Part shown: one piece after another, positions 52,990 through 61,349 of the stretch
Position numbering within the stretch: the first letter of the stretch is position 1
Layout: the number at the start of each line of letters is the position of its first letter
Position numbers and translations under genes: made by a program
Notes under the pieces: generated by a model
Databases searched by the model: none
Told to the model about the DNA's origin: nothing
What the model saw: the letters and a program-made list of their open reading frames with translations, nothing else
From: CALKJU01 sp035326425
GTDB lineage: Bacteria; Pseudomonadota; Alphaproteobacteria; Geminicoccales; Geminicoccaceae
Length of the DNA: 64,000 nucleotides
Assembly: GCA_035326425.1 (NCBI GenBank)
Contig: DAOLFG010000016.1
Span: forward strand, 26,889 to 90,888
Reading direction: 5' to 3'

Positions 52990-53732
52990 GCCGCCCGCTT
53001 CCCCAATTGCGCCAGCACCTGCCGCGTCGCCTCGGCGACCCGTGCCGGATCGCGGCGTGCCGCCGCGTCGATCTCGATCGGGATGTCGGCGGTCACCACG
53101 GCCGGCGTGCCCGACAGCATCACCAGCCGGTGCGCCAGCATCACCGCCTCCTCGATGTCGTGGGTGACGAAGAGCACGCTGGCGCGGTGCGCCGCCAGCA
53201 GGTCGAGCAGCAACAGCCGCAGCCGCCAGGCGGTCGGCGCGTCGAGCGAGGCGAAGGGCTCGTCCAGCAGCAGCAGATCGGGGTGGACGACGAACGCCCG
53301 GGCCAGCGCCACGCGCCGCGCCATGCCGAGCGACAGGCGCGAGGCGAAAGTCGAGGCGGCATCGCCCAGCCCCACCTCGTCGAGGGCTCCGGCGATGCGC
53401 CGCGGCGTGTCCGCCGCGTCCGGAAGCACCAGGGCGAGGTTCTGGGCGACCGTCCGCCAGGGCAGCAGCCGCGGCTCCTGGAACACGTAGGCCAGCCTAC
53501 CGGCTGGCCGCTCGATATTGCCCTCGAAGTCGCGATCCAGCCTGGCTACGAGGTTGAGCAGCGTGGTCTTGCCGCAGCCCGAAGGTCCGGTGATCGCCAG
53601 CACCTCGCCGGCGGCCAGGCCGAGGTCCAGCCGCCCCAGCACATACCGCTCCGGCGCTTCGCCGACTGCCGGGAAGCGCTTGCCGCCGATGACGACACGC
53701 AGCACGCTCCCGCCGTCTCGATGATGGCCCAA
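52986..53732 (-). CDS. ABC transporter ATP-binding protein, nitrate/taurine (TauB/SsuB) type
   Basis: 248 aa from a TTG start at 53732; a GTG at 53705 is an alternative. Walker A GPSGCGKTT, FQEPRLLPWRTVAQNL (the Q-loop typical of NrtD/TauB), signature LSLGMARRVALARAF, Walker B LLLDEPFASLD, H-loop FVTHDIEEAVML. No cognate permease or binding protein adjoins it. It begins the operon that continues with the export ABC pair and fhcB, which is unusual for this ATPase group. Confidence 0.87.
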   Translation of the reverse strand: MGHHRDGGSVLRVVIGGKRFPAVGEAPERYVLGRLDLGLAAGEVLAITGPSGCGKTTLLNLVARLDRDFEGNIERPAGRLAYVFQEPRLLPWRTVAQNLALVLPDAADTPRRIAGALDEVGLGDAASTFASRLSLGMARRVALARAFVVHPDLLLLDEPFASLDAPTAWRLRLLLLDLLAAHRASVLFVTHDIEEAVMLAHRLVMLSGTPAVVTADIPIEIDAAARRDPARVAEATRQVLAQLGKRAA

Positions 53733-53825
53733 CCGACGCCTCGCTCTCCCCGAGTCTCGTTGGGCGCCGTCATAGACGAGAACGCGCGCAGCGTCGAACG
53801 GGGCCCGGCCCCGGGGGCTGGCCGT

Positions 53826-55067
53826 TCAGAGAATGAAGTCGCTGGCGATCAGGGCATAGCCCACCTTGTCGAGCCGGATCTCGAAATCGGCGGCGAGGTC
53901 GCCATCGAGGTTGCCCTGCACGATCGTGCCGGTGCCGGAAGCATGGTAGCGGACCTGGTCCACGCCGGTGAACTCGGCGGTGCCGATGAAGGCGAGCGGC
54001 TGGCCGGGCGTGCTTCCCATCCACCAGAGCCCGATCCTGTCACCGTCCGCCCGCGAGAAATCGCCGATCCTGTCGCTGTCCTCGCCCAGTCCGGTATGAG
54101 CGTCGTCGAACATGAAGTCGTCCTGGCCGGCGCCGCCGAACAGGACGTCGACGCCACCCCGGAATCCGAACTCGGTGTCGCCGACCAGGTAATCGTCGCC
54201 CGCGCCGCCATAGAGCGTGTCGTCGCCGCCGTGCGTGCGGTCGGGAAGCTCCATGTCGATGCCGCCGTAGATGCCGTCGCCATAGACGAGATCGTTGCCG
54301 GCGCCGCCGAAGATGGTGTCGTCGCCGCCGGTCGCGTCCTCGGCCATCAGCGTGCCTTCGCCTGACAGACGGTCGTTGCCATCGCCGCCGAACAGAATGT
54401 CGTCGCCGCCGGTCGTCCCCTCGACCATCCAGCGGCCGTCGCCGTACAGGAGATCGTTGCCCTCGCCGCCGGACAGCCAATCGTTGCCGCCCCGCGCCTC
54501 GTCGTACATGACGTCCTCGGCATCGCCGGCGAGCCAGTCGTCGCCCGCCTCGCCCCGCATCCAGTCGTCGCCGCCTTGGGCGTTGTCGGTCATCTCGAAA
54601 GCGTCGCCGCTGGCGAAATCCTGGCCAGAGCCCGCCCAGATGCGGTCGTCGCCGCCGATGCCGGAGAGGCTGTAGCCTTCGCCCTCGATCCAGTCGTCTC
54701 CGTCGCCGCCGTAGAGCACGTCGTTGCCGCCCCGCCCGGAGCCTGCCAGCTCGCCTCCCCACTGGATGAGTTGGTTGTCGCCCGCGAGGCTGTCGTCGCC
54801 GGCTTCGCCCAGCAGCCGGTCGTTGCCGGCCCAGCCGGTGATGCTGTCGATGCCGGCGCCGCCGCGCAGGACGTCGTTGCCGCCCCGCCCGTTCAGCAGG
54901 TCGTCGCCGTTGCCGCCATGGATCGTGTCGCGATCGGCCCCGCCATAAATCTGGTCGGCTCCCGCCAGACCCCAGGCGGTATCGCCGCTGCCGCGCAGGT
55001 AGATGAGGTCGGCTCCAGCAGTCCCCGACAGAATGTCGGGAAAATCGGTGCCCAGAATCGTCGCCAT
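53826..55067 (-). CDS. RTX-type calcium-binding repeat protein
   Basis: 413 aa from ATG 55067, which has GGGAGG 6 nt upstream; an ATG at 55073 sits on top of the ribosome site. The central part is built from GGxGxDxLx nonapeptides that fold as Ca2+-binding beta-rolls. Superimposed is a ~27-residue unit (GGNDWLSGGEGNDLLYGDG + a 9-residue loop) repeated about seven times. The C terminus (DFSRADGDRIGLW...DFEIRLDKVGYALIASDFIL) matches the usual RTX secretion end. No N-terminal signal peptide, so type I secretion is expected; no type I secretion genes are nearby. Confidence 0.9.
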   Translation of the reverse strand: MATILGTDFPDILSGTAGADLIYLRGSGDTAWGLAGADQIYGGADRDTIHGGNGDDLLNGRGGNDVLRGGAGIDSITGWAGNDRLLGEAGDDSLAGDNQLIQWGGELAGSGRGGNDVLYGGDGDDWIEGEGYSLSGIGGDDRIWAGSGQDFASGDAFEMTDNAQGGDDWMRGEAGDDWLAGDAEDVMYDEARGGNDWLSGGEGNDLLYGDGRWMVEGTTGGDDILFGGDGNDRLSGEGTLMAEDATGGDDTIFGGAGNDLVYGDGIYGGIDMELPDRTHGGDDTLYGGAGDDYLVGDTEFGFRGGVDVLFGGAGQDDFMFDDAHTGLGEDSDRIGDFSRADGDRIGLWWMGSTPGQPLAFIGTAEFTGVDQVRYHASGTGTIVQGNLDGDLAADFEIRLDKVGYALIASDFIL

Positions 55068-55147
55068 GATCATCCTCCCGAGCTTTTGGGAGGGAGACTA
55101 TGCAACCCGTTGGCCTGCGGAAGCGGCGGCGTTGTCGCAGCCGTCCG

Positions 55148-55534
55148 TCAGCCGGCCGGCTTGTCGTACTTGACGTAGGCGAAGCGCATGTCGCCCTGCG
55201 GCGTGCCCTCCAGCGCCCCGCCCTCCAGGGCCGGCTGCCAGGCGACCATCTCCTCGATCTTGCGGGCGAGCTGGAAATCCTTGTCGGTGATGCCTTTGTG
55301 GTCATGGGTCATCAGCCGGACCTCGACCCAGGCGTAGGACGCCGTGATGTCCGGATGGTGCCATGCCGCCTCGGCCAGGTGGCCGACGGCGTTGATGACC
55401 ATCAGCGTGCCCTTCCAGCTGTTGGTCTTGTACCTGCGGCGAATCCAGCCGTCCTCGACGTACCAGTGCGGCAGCTCGGCCGCGAGCTTCGCCGCCGCCT
55501 CGTCCTCGCCATAGACCTTCAGCTTTTCGACCAT
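55148..55534 (-). CDS. Pterin-4a-carbinolamine dehydratase-like protein (DCoH/PCD fold)
   Basis: 128 aa from ATG 55534 with GGGGGAGG upstream. The PCD fold shows LPHWYVEDGWIRRRYKT and AWHHPDITASYAWVEVRLMTHDHKGITDKDFQLARKIEE. The active-site set HHPD (59-62) and His77 is present. Classical PCDs dehydrate 4a-hydroxytetrahydrobiopterin. DCoH-like proteins recur in H4MPT gene clusters of methylotrophs, where a role with the C1-carrying pterin is suspected. It lies near the mtdB/mch/fae operon. Confidence 0.87.
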   Translation of the reverse strand: MVEKLKVYGEDEAAAKLAAELPHWYVEDGWIRRRYKTNSWKGTLMVINAVGHLAEAAWHHPDITASYAWVEVRLMTHDHKGITDKDFQLARKIEEMVAWQPALEGGALEGTPQGDMRFAYVKYDKPAG

Positions 55535-55606
55535 CGTCGCCTCCCCCAGCGGAACTGGTGCTGCATAGCACAGCGAGCAAGCGGCGCCGCCCAGGCCCCG
55601 TTCCAC

Positions 55607-56022
55607 TCAGCCCAGAATCTCGAGGAATCGACGCGACGACACGATCTCGACCTCCCGAAACCGAACGATTTCCAGCAGGTCCCGGTCTCCGGTCACGATG
55701 TAGCCCGCACCTGCGGCCATCGCCGCAGCCAGGACATGGTCATCGTTCGGATCGCGACATGTCGGCGGTATCTCGGGGCGGTCTCGACCACCTCGGCAAC
55801 CGCCATCAGATTGTGCACGAAGCCGATCCGATCCACCTCGGTATAGCCGTATCTTCGAAGGCCGCTCTTGGTGGCCAGGACCCGGGTGACCTCGGCAAGT
55901 ATCGGTGTCGAGACGACGAGCTGGAAGCGGTCCGTGATGCCGGCCCGGAGCACCTGGCCAGGAAGGCTGGCACCGATCAGAAAGGCGCTGATCGGCACCG
56001 AGCTGTCAGCGACCGCTTTCAC
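55607..56022 (-). pseudogene. PIN-domain toxin gene split by a one-base frameshift
   Basis: The first frame begins at a GTG (56022) inside the antitoxin gene and reads VKAVADSSVPISAFLIGASLPGQ... to VAEVVETAP. From there it becomes nonsense. In the next frame the expected second half appears: PEIPPTCRDPNDDHVLAAAM, GYIVTGDRDLLEI, ending ...RRFLEILG at 55607. The break coincides with a run of four G at 55775-55778 (C on the coding strand); one more base restores a single ~138-residue PIN protein. It may be a real pseudogene, slippage, or an assembly error. Confidence 0.8.
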
Positions 56023-56290
56023 GATTCCGGCGGCGGATGCTCTTGATGGTGTCGACAACCTCGGCCATCAGCGCCTCGTCGCTCGGCGCCGTTTCCGGCC
56101 GGTCGCGGTCCAGGCGTTCCATCAGCCGCTTCCGGCCCGCGCTCCGGCTGATGACCGAAACCGGTTCCAATACCAATCGTCCGTCCACGACCTCCGCCTC
56201 GAAATAGTCACCCTGCCTCACCTTCAAGGCTGCTCGCAACTCCTGCGGCAGGGTGATCTGGGCGCGCTCGCGCAATCGGACCAAGGTCAT
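56006..56290 (-). CDS. AbrB/MazE-family antitoxin
   Basis: 94 aa. N-terminal swapped-hairpin AbrB domain (TLVRLRERAQITLPQELRAALKVRQGDYFEAEVVDGRLVLEPV, about 2-45), then a helical C terminus that would bind the toxin. It overlaps the frameshifted PIN gene by 17 bp. It is divergent from the H4MPT operon across a promoter with a perfect palindrome. Confidence 0.87.
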   Translation of the reverse strand: MTLVRLRERAQITLPQELRAALKVRQGDYFEAEVVDGRLVLEPVSVISRSAGRKRLMERLDRDRPETAPSDEALMAEVVDTIKSIRRRNRESGR

Positions 56291-56338
56291 TGTCCCAACT
56301 CCTCACGGGAGAAACCTAGCATCACGGAAAATCCGATT

Positions 56339-56353
56339 GTACGAAATTCGTAC
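56339..56353. promoter_or_regulatory. Perfect palindrome GTACGAAATTCGTAC in divergent promoter
   Basis: Seven-bp arms about a central A, 49 bp before the antitoxin start and 61 bp before the first H4MPT gene. AbrB-type antitoxins autoregulate at such sites. Being shared, it could also affect the C1 operon. Confidence 0.5.
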
Positions 56354-56413
56354 GTTCGAGACGGAACCACCGCGCCAGCGACGAGTGTTCCGGACCCTGC
56401 TACTCCTCGCCCC

Positions 56414-57409
56414 ATGACGAGGCTGAACGCCGATCCCCCCCAAAGCATCCGCGTCACGGCACCGGCACGCCTGCATCTCGGCTTCGTCGATCTCGACGGC
56501 GGGCTGGGGCGGCGCTTCGGCAGCATCGGGCTGACGCTGGAGGCGCCGGCGACCGTCGTGAGCCTCCGGCAGGCGGGGGCCGACGTCGCGAGCGGCCCGG
56601 ACAGCCAACGCGCCGTCGGGCATCTGGCGATGCTGCGCCGGGCATGGGGCGTCGACGCGCCGGTGGCGCTCAGCGTCGAGCGGGCGATCCCGCCGCATGC
56701 CGGGCTGGGGTCCGGCACCCAGCTCGGCCTGGCGGTCGGGCTCGGCCTCGCCCGGCTGCACGGCATCCCCGCGACGCCGGAGGCGGTGGCGGCGATCCTC
56801 GACCGCGGCGCCCGATCGGGCATCGGGGTGGCGGCCTTCGCGCGGGGCGGCTTCCTCGTCGACGGCGGCAAGGCCCCGGCCGACACCGCTCCGCCGCCGG
56901 CGATCGCCCGCCTGCCGTTCCCGGAGGATTGGCGGGTGCTGCTGATCCAGGACCATGCGGTGCGAGGCGTTCATGGCGTCGCCGAGACGGCGGCGTTCGA
57001 CGAGCTGCCGCCCTTCCAGCCGGCCCTGGCGGCCCATCTCTGCCGGCTCGTGCTGATGCGGCTGCTGCCGGGGATCGCCCGCGCCGACATCGAGGCCGCC
57101 GGCACGGCGGTCGCCGAGATTCAGCGCGCCGTCGGTGATCATTTCGCACCCTTTCAGGGCGGCGGGCGTTTCACCAGCCCGCAGGTGGCGGAAGTGCTGG
57201 GCTGGCTGGACCGGAAGGGCATCGCAGGGCTGGGGCAGAGCTCCTGGGGGCCGACCGGGTTCGCGCTCCTGCCCGACCGTGCCGCCGCCGGGCGCTTGGC
57301 GGCCGAGGCCGGGGAGAGGTTCGCGGGCTCGGGCCTGGACTTTCGCGTCGTCGCCGGCCGCAACCGGCCGGGTGCGATCGAGACCGTCGGCAGGGAGGCC
57401 GAGCGATGA
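56414..57409 (+). CDS. mptG: Beta-ribofuranosylaminobenzene 5'-phosphate synthase (RFA-P synthase)
   Basis: 331 aa, GHMP-superfamily fold: APARLHLGFVDLDGGLGRRFGS at the start, the phosphate loop PPHAGLGSGTQLGLAVGLG (94-112) and GQSSWGPTGFAL near the end. This enzyme joins p-aminobenzoate (or a derivative) to PRPP, the first committed step of (tetrahydro)methanopterin synthesis. First gene of the H4MPT operon. It overlaps mtdB by 4 bp (ATGA). Confidence 0.9.
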   Translation: MTRLNADPPQSIRVTAPARLHLGFVDLDGGLGRRFGSIGLTLEAPATVVSLRQAGADVASGPDSQRAVGHLAMLRRAWGVDAPVALSVERAIPPHAGLGSGTQLGLAVGLGLARLHGIPATPEAVAAILDRGARSGIGVAAFARGGFLVDGGKAPADTAPPPAIARLPFPEDWRVLLIQDHAVRGVHGVAETAAFDELPPFQPALAAHLCRLVLMRLLPGIARADIEAAGTAVAEIQRAVGDHFAPFQGGGRFTSPQVAEVLGWLDRKGIAGLGQSSWGPTGFALLPDRAAAGRLAAEAGERFAGSGLDFRVVAGRNRPGAIETVGREAER

Positions 57410-58305
57410 CCAAGAAGCGCATCCTGCATTTCATCACGCCGCTGAAGAACGTCAGCCCGTTCGACGTCAACATGGCGGCCGACGCCGGCTTCGACCTCGT
57501 CGTTCCCTACAGCGACGTCGACCCGAAGGAGGTGGCCGGGCTGGTGCAGGACGCCATCTTCAGCCGTGCCCCGGCCGACGGCCGCCACACCGCCGTGCTG
57601 GTCGGCGGCCGCGAGCCGATGCTGGCGCTCGACATGCTCGACGCGGCGAAGAAGGCCATGGTGCCGCCGCATTTCGAGATCTCGGTGATGGCCGATCCGG
57701 CCGGCGCCTTCACCACCGCCGCCGGCATGATCGCCGTGGTCGAGAAGCACTTGAAGGCCAAGGGATTGTCGCTCGAGGGCCGCAGGGTGGCGGTGTTCGG
57801 CGCCACCGGCCCGGTCGGCCGCGTCGCCGGCCTGATCGCCGCCAGGGCCGGGGCGAAGGTCACGCTGGTCGGCTATGACGGGCTGCAGCGCGTCACCCAC
57901 TCGGCCGAGCAGATGGGCGAGCGCTTCGGCATCGCCCTGCGCGCCGCCGACGGCAGCAGCGAGGCCGGCAACAGCGCCGCCGCCGCCGATGCCGAGGTGA
58001 TCCTGGCCGCCGGCCGTGCCGGCACGCAGATCCTGAGCGCCGCCCAGCTCGCCGCCGCCGGGGATCTGCTGGTGGCGCTCGACGTCAATGCCGTGCCGCC
58101 GGCCGGCCTCGAGGGCGTGGGCGCCTTCGACGACGGCAAGGAGCTGCCCGGCGGCAAGGCCGTCGGCGTCGGTGCCCTGGCCGCCGGCAACGTCAAGTTC
58201 AGGACCGAGCACGAGCTGCTGGCGGCGATGGCCGACGCCAAGCCGCGCCGCTTCATCGGCATCGACGAGGCGTTCGAGGCAGCAAGGCGGCATGCCGCCG
58301 CCTGA
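57406..58305 (+). CDS. mtdB: Methylene-tetrahydromethanopterin dehydrogenase MtdB
   Basis: 299 aa. The start KKRILHFITPLKNVSPFDVNMA, VVPYSDV, and the NAD(P) Rossmann motif VAVFGATGPVGRVAG (128-142) are typical of MtdB. It oxidises methylene-H4MPT, formed from formaldehyde by Fae, to methenyl-H4MPT with NAD(P)+ in the cytoplasm. It overlaps the ATP-grasp gene by 14 bp. MtdA acting on folate is less likely given the neighbours. Confidence 0.94.
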   Translation: MTKKRILHFITPLKNVSPFDVNMAADAGFDLVVPYSDVDPKEVAGLVQDAIFSRAPADGRHTAVLVGGREPMLALDMLDAAKKAMVPPHFEISVMADPAGAFTTAAGMIAVVEKHLKAKGLSLEGRRVAVFGATGPVGRVAGLIAARAGAKVTLVGYDGLQRVTHSAEQMGERFGIALRAADGSSEAGNSAAAADAEVILAAGRAGTQILSAAQLAAAGDLLVALDVNAVPPAGLEGVGAFDDGKELPGGKAVGVGALAAGNVKFRTEHELLAAMADAKPRRFIGIDEAFEAARRHAAA

Positions 58306-59416
58306 GCGGATCCTGGTCTGCGCCATCAGCGGCCGGGCGTTGGCCCAGTCGGCGAAGGCGGCGGGATTCCTGCCGCTGGTGCTGGACCGCTTCGGCGACG
58401 ACGACACCTGCGCCGCCGCCGATGGATGCGCCACGGTGGCGGCGGGGGCGGAATCGCCGTTCTCGACCGGCAGCCTGCTCGATGCCGCAACCTCGATCGC
58501 GCCGCCGCCGATGCCGCTGGTCTACGGCTCGGGATTCGATGGGGCTCCTGGCCTGCTGGCCCGGCTGGCGCAGGGCCGCGAGCTGCTGGGCATGCCGCCC
58601 GGCGGGGTGGCGAGGGTCAAGGACCCCTGGGATTTCGCCGCCGCCTGCGCGCGCCTGGGCATCCCGCATCCACCGATCTCGGCCGAGCCGCCGGCCGATC
58701 CCGGAGGCTGGCTGGTCAAGCGCCGGGGCGGCGCCGGCGGCAGCCACGTGCGCGAGGCCAGGGGTGCCGGGCGGCTGGCCAAGGCGGACTATTTCCAGCG
58801 CCGCGTCGCCGGGTCGGCGGTCTCGGCGGCACTGCTCGGCGACGGCCGGCGCTGCCTCGTCCTGGCGCTGAGCTGCCAATGGCAGCGGCCGCATGGCAGC
58901 GGCCACTATGCCGGCGCCCTGTTCCCGGCGGGACTGGCGGCACCGGTCGAGCGGGCGTTGCGCGACGCCGCCGTCGCGATCGGCGAGGCCTATGGCGTCG
59001 TGGGCCTGGGCAGCGCCGACTTCCTGGCGGACGAGGAAGGCGGCTTCCACCTGCTCGAGGTCAACCCGCGACCGGGTGCCGCCCTGGAGGCGGCGGAGCT
59101 GCATCTCGGCATGCCGCTGTTCGGCCTGCATGTCGCGGCGGCGCGGGGCCGCCTGCCGCCATCGCCGCCCGAGCCGTCGGCCGGGGTGACCGCCACCGAG
59201 ATCGTCTGGGCGGACCGGGATCTGGTGATGCCCGAGCGCTTCGCCTGGCCCGACTGGGCCGGCGACCGCACGCCGGCCGGCGTGGTGCTGGGCCGCGGCG
59301 ATCCGGCGGCGACCGTGCGCGCCGTCGCCGGCGATCCGGCGACGGCACTCGCACGCCTCGCCGACCGGCGGGTCGAACTCCTGCGCATGCTTGCCAACGC
59401 CGCGCGCAGCGCCTAG
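58292..59416 (+). CDS. ATP-grasp domain protein of the H4MPT cluster (orfY-like)
   Basis: 374 aa. ATP-grasp landmarks: WLVKRRGGAGGSHVRE (nucleotide-binding Lys), ADFLADEEGGFHLLEVNPRPGAALE (metal Glu/Asn) and GLHVAAARGRLP. Such a protein occurs in H4MPT clusters of methylotrophs (the orfY type, from memory) and is thought to help build the cofactor, possibly by a ligation step. ATG at 58292 lies inside mtdB. Confidence 0.85.
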   Translation: MPPPERILVCAISGRALAQSAKAAGFLPLVLDRFGDDDTCAAADGCATVAAGAESPFSTGSLLDAATSIAPPPMPLVYGSGFDGAPGLLARLAQGRELLGMPPGGVARVKDPWDFAAACARLGIPHPPISAEPPADPGGWLVKRRGGAGGSHVREARGAGRLAKADYFQRRVAGSAVSAALLGDGRRCLVLALSCQWQRPHGSGHYAGALFPAGLAAPVERALRDAAVAIGEAYGVVGLGSADFLADEEGGFHLLEVNPRPGAALEAAELHLGMPLFGLHVAAARGRLPPSPPEPSAGVTATEIVWADRDLVMPERFAWPDWAGDRTPAGVVLGRGDPAATVRAVAGDPATALARLADRRVELLRMLANAARSA

Positions 59417-59444
59417 GCGCGCTGCGCAACCCCGGGGGCGATCC

Positions 59445-60437
59445 ATGACGGACCAGCGAAAGATCGGCAGCGACTGGCCGGCGCTCGGCGAGCGGGCGGC
59501 TCCCCTGCTCGACGCCCTGCTGGCCGATGCCTCGGCCCTCAGGCTCGGCATCTCGCGCGAGCCCGACGGTGCCGTGGTGGTCGACGCCGGCATCGCCTGC
59601 GCCGGCGGCATCGAGGCCGGACGGCGCATCGCCGAGCTGTGCCTCGGCGGGCTCGGCCGGGTGGCGATCGCCGCCGGCGGTGCCGCACCCGGCGCACCGT
59701 TCCGCGTCGAGGTGTCGACGGCACAGCCGGTGCTCGCCTGCCTCGCCAGCCAGTATGCCGGCTGGAGCCTGTCGCACGGCGAGGGCGAGGCCGGCTGGTT
59801 CGCCATGGCTTCGGGACCCGGCCGGGCGCGCGCCGCCAGGGAGCCGCTGTTCGACGAGCTGGGCTATCGCGACGGCTCGCCCAGTGCCCTGTTCGTGCTC
59901 GAGACCGCCAAGGCGCCGCCGCCGGAGCTGCTGGCGCGGGTCGCTGCCGACTGTGGCCTGCCGGAGCGGGCGCTGGCCTTCGTGCTGACGCCCACCACCA
60001 GCCTCGCCGGCACGGTGCAGATCGTGGCGCGCGTGCTGGAGGTGGCGCTGCACAAGGCGCATGCGCTGGGCTTCCCGCTCGGCGACATCGTCGACGGCCT
60101 GGGCAGCGCGCCGCTGCCGCCGCCGACCGCCGATTTCCTCGGCGCCATGGGCCGCACCAACGACGCGGTGCTCTATGGCGGCGAGGTCCAGCTCTTCGTC
60201 GCCGGCCCGGAAGCCGCCGCCCGCGACCTCGCCGACAGCCTGCCCAGCAGCGGCTCGCGCGACCACGGTAGGCCGTTCGCCGAGCTGTTCGCCGGCGCCG
60301 GCCACGACTTCTACAAGCTCGACCCGATGCTGTTCAGCCCGGCCAGGGTGGTGGTGACGGCGCTGGAGACGGGCCGGAGCTTCGCGGCGGGCAGGATCGA
60401 GCCCGAGCTGCTGGCGCGGTCGTTCGGAGGGGCGTGA
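59445..60437 (+). CDS. mch: Methenyltetrahydromethanopterin cyclohydrolase
   Basis: 330 aa from ATG 59445. Conserved Mch segments: DAGIACAGGIEAGRRIAELCLGG (about 45-67), STAQPVLACLASQYAGW, FAMASGPGRA, VLTPTTSLAGTVQIVARVLEVALHKA and GHDFYKLDPMLFSPA. It hydrolyses methenyl-H4MPT to formyl-H4MPT. Lies between two ATP-grasp genes in the operon. Confidence 0.94.
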   Translation: MTDQRKIGSDWPALGERAAPLLDALLADASALRLGISREPDGAVVVDAGIACAGGIEAGRRIAELCLGGLGRVAIAAGGAAPGAPFRVEVSTAQPVLACLASQYAGWSLSHGEGEAGWFAMASGPGRARAAREPLFDELGYRDGSPSALFVLETAKAPPPELLARVAADCGLPERALAFVLTPTTSLAGTVQIVARVLEVALHKAHALGFPLGDIVDGLGSAPLPPPTADFLGAMGRTNDAVLYGGEVQLFVAGPEAAARDLADSLPSSGSRDHGRPFAELFAGAGHDFYKLDPMLFSPARVVVTALETGRSFAAGRIEPELLARSFGGA

Positions 60438-60464
60438 GCGACGGAACCGGCCGGTCCGGCCGAG

Positions 60465-61349
60465 ATGGCCCCCGACATCCTGGTCGTCGGCTCCGCCGGC
60501 TGGCACTGGGCCAAGCTGAAGGCCGCCTTCGACGGCCTCGGCGTCGACGCCGGCCGGCTGGCCTTCCCGGCGCTGGGGCTGGAGCTGTCGGACGGCGTTC
60601 GCCTCGGTCCGCTCGATCGCCTGCCCGCCCTGGCGCTCGTCCGTTTCGTACCGGCCGGCACGCTGCAGCAGATCACCTTCCGCCTCGCCGTCCTCCACGG
60701 GCTGGAGGCGGCGGGCACGGTGGTGGTCAACACCACGGCCGCCATCGAGCGCTGCGTCGACAAGTCGGCGACCAGCCTGCGGCTGGCCCTGGCCGGCATC
60801 CCGACGCCGGCCACCTGGGTGACGGAACGGGCGGAGGAGGCGGCGCGGATCCTGGCCGAGCAGACGGCCGGCGGCGGTGCCGTGGTTCTCAAGCCGCTGT
60901 TCGGCGCCCAGGGCAAGGGCCTGCGGCTGCTGCGCGCCGGCGATGCGCTGCCCGCCGCCGCAGAGGTGGACGGGGTCTGGTATCTGCAGCGCTATGTCGG
61001 CGGCGAGACCGACTGGCGGGATTTCCGCGTCATGGTGGTGGGCGGCGAGCCGGTGGCGGCGATGGCGCGGCACGGTGTCGGGTGGATCACCAACATCCAC
61101 CAGGGCGGCCGGCCGGCGCCCGTGCCGGCGGCGGGCGAGCTGGCGCGGCTCGCGGTCGAGGCCGCCCTGGCCGTGGGCTGCGATCATGCCGGCGTCGACC
61201 TGATCGAGGGCAGGGACGGCCGCCTCATGGTGCTCGAGGTCAACAGCATGCCGGCCTGGCGCGGCCTGCAGAGCGTCACGGAGGTCGACATCGCCGGCCT
61301 GCTCGCCCGCCATGTCGCCCGCCGCCTCGCCGCTCGGCTGCGGCGATGA
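60465..61349 (+). CDS. RimK/MptN-like ATP-grasp ligase of the H4MPT cluster
   Basis: 294 aa from ATG 60465. The RimK-type ATP-grasp set is visible: CVDKSATSLRLALAGIPTPATWVT, VLKPLFGAQGKGLRLL, WYLQRYVGGETDWRDFRVMVVG and LMVLEVNSMPAWRGLQ. Archaeal MptN/CofF-type enzymes of this group add glutamate to H4MPT or F420. In bacterial clusters the counterpart is thought to act in cofactor synthesis. It overlaps the next gene by 4 bp (ATGA). Confidence 0.86.
   Translation: MAPDILVVGSAGWHWAKLKAAFDGLGVDAGRLAFPALGLELSDGVRLGPLDRLPALALVRFVPAGTLQQITFRLAVLHGLEAAGTVVVNTTAAIERCVDKSATSLRLALAGIPTPATWVTERAEEAARILAEQTAGGGAVVLKPLFGAQGKGLRLLRAGDALPAAAEVDGVWYLQRYVGGETDWRDFRVMVVGGEPVAAMARHGVGWITNIHQGGRPAPVPAAGELARLAVEAALAVGCDHAGVDLIEGRDGRLMVLEVNSMPAWRGLQSVTEVDIAGLLARHVARRLAARLRR

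Noticed and set aside
54100..55000. Tandem DNA repeats that might suggest a CRISPR or satellite array
   Set aside because: The periodicity is in codons and encodes RTX glycine-aspartate repeats; no constant repeat with unique spacers exists.
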